Shown here: piece by piece, positions 58,141 through 64,000 of the stretch | Position numbering within the stretch: the stretch's first letter is position 1 | Layout: each line of letters starts with the position of its first letter | DNA from: Lepidonotus clava | Lineage: Eukaryota > Annelida > Polychaeta > Phyllodocida > Polynoidae | NCBI GenBank assembly: GCA_936440205.1 | Contig: OW387133.1 | Location: forward strand, 67,456,374-67,520,373 | Reading direction: 5' to 3' | DNA: 64,000 bases | The notes under the pieces: generated by a model | Seen by the model: the letters and a program-made list of their open reading frames with translations, nothing else | What the model was told of the DNA's origin: nothing | Database searches by the model: none | Position numbers and translations under genes: made by a program

Positions 58141-60740
58141 GGTAGGCCATATTTGGAGGTATATGTGTCGGATACTTTTTGGTCTTCTTTTGTCCTTTCC
58201 ACAATCCCATAATTGATTTTGTCGTGATTCGGTGTTTCAGACAACTCACCCTGTTTTTCCCCATGGAACACGAGAAAAGGGTTGATTAAATCGATGACTT
58301 CTATCAGGCATTTGAAAGGCTTTTCCAACATACATTTTACTCCTTTTCTGATCTCTCCAGGGCCGAATATTAACGCAGCATTATGGCTGCAGCCTTTACC
58401 GAAAGAGGAAATAATGACTTACCACCTGGGTTGAGCATTAAGATGAAGGTAGAAGTGTGAAAATGAGTTTCGTCTTCTTTGTGCCGAGCGTATTGGTTGT
58501 TTTAAGAAAAATGGGAGGGCTGTCCCTAAAACACATAGTCATTTCTGCCCTGTTGGCCTGCAATGCATAGTTTTTCAATACCATACCGGTCACAAAAGAT
58601 ATTTTTCTTTTCGTGTTCTATAAGACAACAACAGACTAGAATCTATATTTTGTAGCAGCCAAGGTAGTAAGCTTGAATATCTTTAAAATTGTATTTCATC
58701 ACATAGCGATAGGCCAACATGTTTATGATGACTGTTACAGTCATGAAAAAGAACTAAGACGCGCTCCGTCCTAGAAACCATAAGGAATAGACACCCATAT
58801 TGAATAACCTCATGGTCCAGGTCAGGGTGCAGAACCTGTGATAGCTTATTATGCTTAATTTTCTTGACAGAGAAACTGATATTCGCAAAGAATGATGAGG
58901 CTGTAGGCGCCTTGTTCGGATGGATTTTAGCTCAGTTTAAAAGTAGATTGTAAACAATCATTGCGCTTTAAAGACTATTGTAGTGATCCAAACAATTTGC
59001 ATTAAACGTCAGCAAAAGCTCCTCCGCTGAGTTGGTAGAGAGGGGGTGGGGTCCCCGTCAGCCTCCCTGACTAGGCGGCGGTATCATAAAATTTTAACGA
59101 TTTGTTATTGCATAGAGCAGTGCAAGCTAAGAAACAGAAATGACAAGCATTGATAACTGTACTTCCATTCGCGTTATAACACACCAGTTCCTTCATTTCT
59201 GAATAATTATACAGCTCGAATTCTCCGTTCTCAGTTGCGGTTTGGGGATACAGTTTCAGCATTGATAACGCTTACATGTATTTGTGCATGTCCGACTTTA
59301 AGTCAGTGACATGTATACGTGGATCACTGATCGAGTGCAGCCTCAACGATGAAGATAAGCTGCACCGTTCTCCATGTCTCACATCCTGATACAGAAGGTT
59401 CGAGGTTTACCGGCTGTGACTGTACAAATACTCATTTTTATGGTTCCAAAAAGGTTTGTCGGCTGGCGACCTTCTCTCAGATAATGAGGCTCGGTGTCCT
59501 AGTCCTGGATTAACCTTTCGTCTGACGCAGTGCAAACTCAAGCCTTGGATCTTAAGTGATTTATTTTCTACACTTGAAGGACAACAAATCGTCATGCTAA
59601 TGCATTTCATTTCCATATTACAAAGCAATAGATAACAAATACGAGAGAAAACGTGCACTATTCAAATATTTTATTTGTGAAAAGATGGACTACCTATATA
59701 ATAAACGAAGTACATTGATCTATTTGGGTGATACAAATTATAACAAAGTATAATTAACCAACTTACTCGATTATTATATGGTTATAATATTTGCAAAAGG
59801 AAAAGACATTTAGTGTCGATTTGCGTATGATAAGGGGCCGAAGTGAAATGAAGGGCACGTGCTGGAGTTTGCACCACCGTTATCAGAAAGGCGAATTAAT
59901 ATTCGATGTGTAGTGATTATCCAATACTAGTATGCCAGCCACTAGTTTGTACGATTGCTATCGTCAGACAAAAATTGCTATTTGTCGGGGGAAAAAGACC
60001 ACGATACAGTAAAACGAAAACCGTCGTTATAAGGAGAATCTATAGAAGCTGGGAGCAGTGCTCCGTCATTTTGTCTTATAGTTTCGGACAACCGATCATC
60101 CTATGTATATATTTTAAGAAATACATGTCATATATCATTGAACGGTGCCTAAAAGGCACTTCGTCTTAAGAACTGTATTGAATTATTTTCTTTTTGAAAT
60201 TAAGTACCTCAACACTAGGTCATGTCGATCCTACGAAGTGGCCCTGCGGTCGCCCTGTCGGACCGAGGACCTAGACCATTGTACGTTAAGGACTGAAGGG
60301 TCACGGAGCAGGAGTCTACAATATCGTTTGTAGATCTGTTTGGAGGTACCCGCCCGTGTCCGATGAGGCGTGACACGACCAGGGGCGGGCCTGTCACACT
60401 GTATCAGTTCCCCATCAGATCACCCTATCCACCAATCCCTCCTCCTAATGTCAAGCCACTAACCCTCCCTCACCCTGCACCTCCCATGCTGTTTCCCCCA
60501 CCCCCAAACCAAGGCTCTCACCACCAACTAGCCTGCCACCCCTGCCCACCCCACGCACCCTTCGCCTCTCAGCGAGCTGCTCTTTCCAAAGGGATTACAT
60601 CTCGGGGACCGCCCCGAGTCACTCAAAGACGAGCGGTCCCGACAAAAGACGCGTGTTCAATGTTGCACCACTATTCATCTTGTGGGCGGCAGGTGAACAT
60701 CCCATGGCCAGTTAGTTCTGAAGAGGAAAGAGTGACTTAG
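58141..60740. other. No gene seen
   Basis: No supported exon. At 59007-59415 there are weak box-A-like (GAGTTGGTAGAG) and box-B-like (GGTTCGAGG) strings, too far apart for a tRNA. A C-rich stretch at 60400-60560 is open on the plus strand but looks like composition bias. Confidence 0.45.
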
Positions 60741-60760
60741 ATGGAACAGACCCCGGACAG
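60741..60760 (+). CDS. Possible first coding exon (partial gene)
   Basis: ATG GAA CAG ACC CCG GAC AG is followed by an excellent donor, gtaagtgagg. The 300 bp before it are GC-richer than the surroundings and could be a 5' untranslated exon with promoter. Only six codons are seen and no following exon was found, so this rests on the donor and composition alone. Confidence 0.3.
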
Positions 60761-62987
60761 GTAAGTGAGGAACCATTTAAAGTTTGACATATTCATTTCC
60801 ACATAATTATATATTTAAAGTACTTTTTTCGCTTCACCCTCGAAGTATCGGAACAAACAGTTCAGACCTTTTCCCAGAATTAAATTCAAGTTTACAGAAA
60901 GAAGAAATTTTCAAAAAGAAGAAAAGAGGCAAACAGGCAGAGATCCAAGTTAGGTTGATATTTTTCGCTTGCACACAACCACTGATCGATACCTGCTCGA
61001 CTACCTTTGATTTCAACATGTGCATGGCTCTTGGCAATATACCCACAGCCCTAGTCTCTGATGAGGGGCCGAGATAAGCCTTCTTAAACACTGCGGTCGG
61101 TAAAATGGATAAAGTCCGTAAAGAGGGCAATCACTCTTGGTGGTGCCCCTTTTTATACTGCCATTTTAAAAAAAACGTTATTGGCTTGAACATGGGCGGA
61201 GGGGCTTGTTTATCGTGCACTCCTTGAGCTGCTCACTGCTGCTCGCAGGGAGCAGGTGGTGACCTGCACGCCCCTCGGTGCGCCCCCAAGCCGCACACCT
61301 GGCCCATCTGCCAGCCAAATCGATGGCAAATTCATTTTCTTCTATGTAACAGTGTTGACCCGAGACGCTCGACGGGTTCAGCGGCAGTGCATTCTGAGTC
61401 AATCCTTCTGCTCTGCTCAGTCTCAGGTCGACGAGGGTCGGAGCTGACAGCGGGGCAGGCTGTGGTTAGGATAATTAGCGGATAAAGGGGAGTTAACCCA
61501 CGCTGCTTGAAATCCGTTAAAGGGGTCTGTAAAATACGTACATACGGGGGGGGGGGGTTGTTGTTGTTAAGGGGTTGTAGACCATTTGGGAGTGTAAATT
61601 CTTTTCGGTGTAACATACCTGCACAGATTTATTTTCGTTCCTAAAGTTATGAAATAGCAAGACATTGTATGGCTTTAAAAAAAAATCAATGCATGCATTT
61701 TAAGTAGTGACGACCCATGCATGCATTTTAAAGGAATGATGACGGATCAGCACAGGCCCCGTTCGAAGTCGGGATAACATCTCCATGTAGTGTTATTTAC
61801 TGAGCTGTCTGGCCTTTTTATTCCCATTTCCAAAGCGATCAATAACATGGGGTTGAGTCCTAAGTACACGATAGTTTAAAAGATCAATCCCCTTTCAGTC
61901 GCAAATTATACAGCTTTTAGTCGATTGCAATTCACTGCGTGACCCTGGACTAGCAAACAGCTCCTATAACTCCTAGTCTGGGCAGATGAACCTGGCCAGG
62001 GCAACACAGTGTAATGTGTCGTCTGGATGGGACCAGGGGCCGGTGATAGCTGACCTCAGCCTCACCCCTGGATGTATATCCAAGTGAGCCCATACCAACA
62101 ATCGCCGACCCATGTATATCAATTAAATACCCATTTACTGATTCATCAACCTTCATATCCTATTAACCGTCCCCATCTAGGCATGCTCTATAACAATCGA
62201 CCAGTCACTGAATACCTATTCATATTGATTAAGCGGGGATAATCTAGATCCATTGTGTATTTCTCTGGCATATACAAGATGGGCGAGAGTATCGTTTTCT
62301 TCCTATCTCCGGCTTTTATGAGCACTATGCTAAATATCCCAGTTCCATATTAATCTAGCATTTCAGCCTCATATATGAAGAGGTTTTTAGATGCAATAAC
62401 TCTTAATTGTCTTTGGCTTTATTGTAAACCAGTGTTAAACCAGTGGCATCTGTCGCATATACTAGTTTTTTTCATTTGTGCACAAAATTTTATTCAGTAA
62501 TAAATATCAGAGTTGCCTCTGGTTTTCAGTTCATTACAAAAATGAATAATAGAACAAAGTGACTTATACAGAGAACACTAAAATAATACCAGTATCAATA
62601 AATTTTACACAAAATATCACCAAATACAGTCACATGTCTAACCAATCAACATGGCTTTGAAGATAAGCACACAAATCACTTAACAATTTCAATCACATGT
62701 TAAACAAATCAACATATCTCTTAATCGTCAAATACTAGTATACCGGCCATAAAGACATTCACACTTTCTGAAGATCGGCACTCAAATTATTCCAATATTT
62801 AAGGCCGCAGAAGAATGGATTTTTCCTGAAAGACCAATGAATTTTGGATGGAATTACAAAAACTTTTTTTTATTAAATTGTCTAGTTACACAAACAGGAG
62901 ATTTAATAGCCCGATTCTTCAAACTATGTTTATACATTTGTCTCAAAATTTGTACAATTCGTCTTTGTTCAAGTGAGTTTATTGAAT
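60761..62987. other. No gene seen
   Basis: Contains a GC-rich patch (61180-61450) with overlapping frames on both strands, a poly-G run at 61547-61557, and a 14-bp direct repeat ATGCATGCATTTTA (61691 and 61717). Nothing further is supported. Confidence 0.45.
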
Positions 62988-63127
62988 GGACAACATCTCT
63001 CCGTGTATGTACTGGGTGTGCAATATCTCATCACAAATTTACCGGGTAGGCAACATTTCTCCACGTATTTATCGGATGGCAAACATCTCTCCACTTATTT
63101 TCCGGGTGGACAACATCTCTCCACGCC
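62988..63127. repeat. Minisatellite of about 35 bp, four copies
   Basis: Units of the form ACAACATCTCTCCACGTATT plus T-rich and CCGGGTGG parts repeat four times with changes. The plus frame over it is spurious. Confidence 0.85.
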
Positions 63128-64000
63128 TGGAAGCATAAACTGGGCCGTGCGTTTCCCCCTGAGGACGTGGGCATTTTATTTGCTGGTCATTTCCCCTGTG
63201 TGATGGGGTCCTCTTTGGTCGCCTTTAGAGTCAAAACGTGTTCTCCCCTGAAAGCATCACCGCTTTCCAGGCACTAAAGCTAATGGTCGTGCCAAAAAGG
63301 CCGTCTGTAATTTGATAAGACAAGCCAGCGGAGGCAGAGAGATGGGATTCGCCTGCAACCTCTCCATGTGAAATTGAATTGAGGAAATGAGAATCCGCGG
63401 CCACGTTGGAAAATAGCAAACATCGTCTGTAACAGAAAGGGCGCAGTTCATGGAGGTCGCCTTTACACTCCTCAAAGAATTTGAACTTTACATTTGTATC
63501 CCGAGCCGTAGACCCCAAGATCATAAAGAAATACAAACACATGGCTAACCCATCTCAATTTTAGCAATTACCCAAGCCTTTTTAAGTAGCTCCTTCCCTC
63601 AACTAGAGTGTTGTTAGGATATGCTATTAAAAGAAATGTTGAAATCCTCAACACGCCCCTAAGGACGTAAAATCACACACTTCATCCGAAAGATCCAGTA
63701 TACATTACCAATATCCACCAAGGTAGGATTGCTATTAGGCAGTGGATTACTGAGGTTTCCTCCAGCAAATCGTTCCCAGCCTACTGTCTGTCGACCCGAC
63801 GGATGAGCCTGGCGTATCGGACGGCTGGTCATTTGTAACCTGCTTAGGGTCATCAGACACTGACCATTGGCCAGCTCTCCCAGCTCGTTGGTGTATTCTG
63901 CCCTGCAATGAGGCAGGGCACGGGACTAGAACCACGACGAAGCCAGCCCGTGCTAAAAGAAATCCCTACATAATTGAAGGGAAGAGGCAGAAAAGCTTGG
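63128..64000. other. No gene seen
   Basis: Frames on the minus strand at 63231-63542 and 63659-63935 are open but carry no recognised motif or convincing splice sites. A short GCCCTGC/GCAGGGC hairpin lies at 63900-63919. Confidence 0.45.

Noticed and set aside
58427-58445. Minus-strand ATG CTC AAC CCA with donor gtaagt, considered as the first exon of the EF-hand gene
   Set aside because: Its phase does not fit the 46246-46276 microexon or the 46003 exon without forcing, so it was left out.
60363-60740. Plus-strand 125-codon Pro-rich frame
   Set aside because: A C-rich composition explains the open frame and no domain is visible; only the short exon after it has a strong donor.
61050-61080. 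CTGATGAG string suggesting a hammerhead ribozyme core
   Set aside because: The second core segment (GAAA) and the required stems are absent.

Overview
The window looks like intron-rich, repeat-rich DNA of an invertebrate animal, most likely marine. It has GT-AG spliced exons, AT-rich noncoding DNA, many short terminal-inverted-repeat (TIR) elements and many minisatellites. A lancelet or a lophotrochozoan such as a mollusc would fit, but nothing seen settles the phylum. Coding density is very low and most open frames longer than 60 codons are noise.

Two host genes can be built from matching splice phases. The first is a minus-strand calmodulin/troponin-C-like EF-hand gene. Exons at 46276-46246 (tentative), 46003-45860 and 14018-13779 are visible; the 5' start and 3' end were not found. 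The join 45860-to-14018 rebuilds a canonical 12-residue EF-hand loop, so the intron between them is about 31.8 kb. The second is a complete plus-strand gene lying inside that intron. Its four exons (23765-23837, 29411-29616, 30815-30935, 35240-35346) encode a 168-residue secreted protein with one atypical immunoglobulin-like domain and a C-terminal GPI-anchor-type signal.

The same giant intron is a transposon trap. At 15.4-18.3 kb lies a minus-strand, four-exon Crypton-type tyrosine recombinase gene (DUF3504 family) with a promoter-like GC/CCAAT/CRE segment. It is broken by a MITE inserted in its first exon and by two frame changes. At 37.9-39.8 kb lies a fossil envelope gene of the baculovirus-F/errantivirus type. 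LINE fragments lie at 25.2 and 41.2 kb. Large non-coding elements lie at 31.1-32.0 kb (TTAA flanks) and 32.7-35.1 kb (an array of about 23 copies of a 17-bp motif in both orientations), the latter inserted in a minisatellite.

Seven elements share CA...TG ends with exact 5-bp target duplications, and four share 3-bp TTA duplications. Outside the intron, 46-64 kb holds a foldback element (49.7-51.0 kb), a 20-bp perfect hairpin, and a striking 3.1-kb non-coding element (54.6-57.7 kb) with the plan A-B-A'-B'-A. Its outer 460-bp A copies look identical while the middle copy is diverged. The first 13.5 kb and the last 6 kb hold little that can be recognised, apart from a few MITEs, a SINE-like element and one possible first exon.
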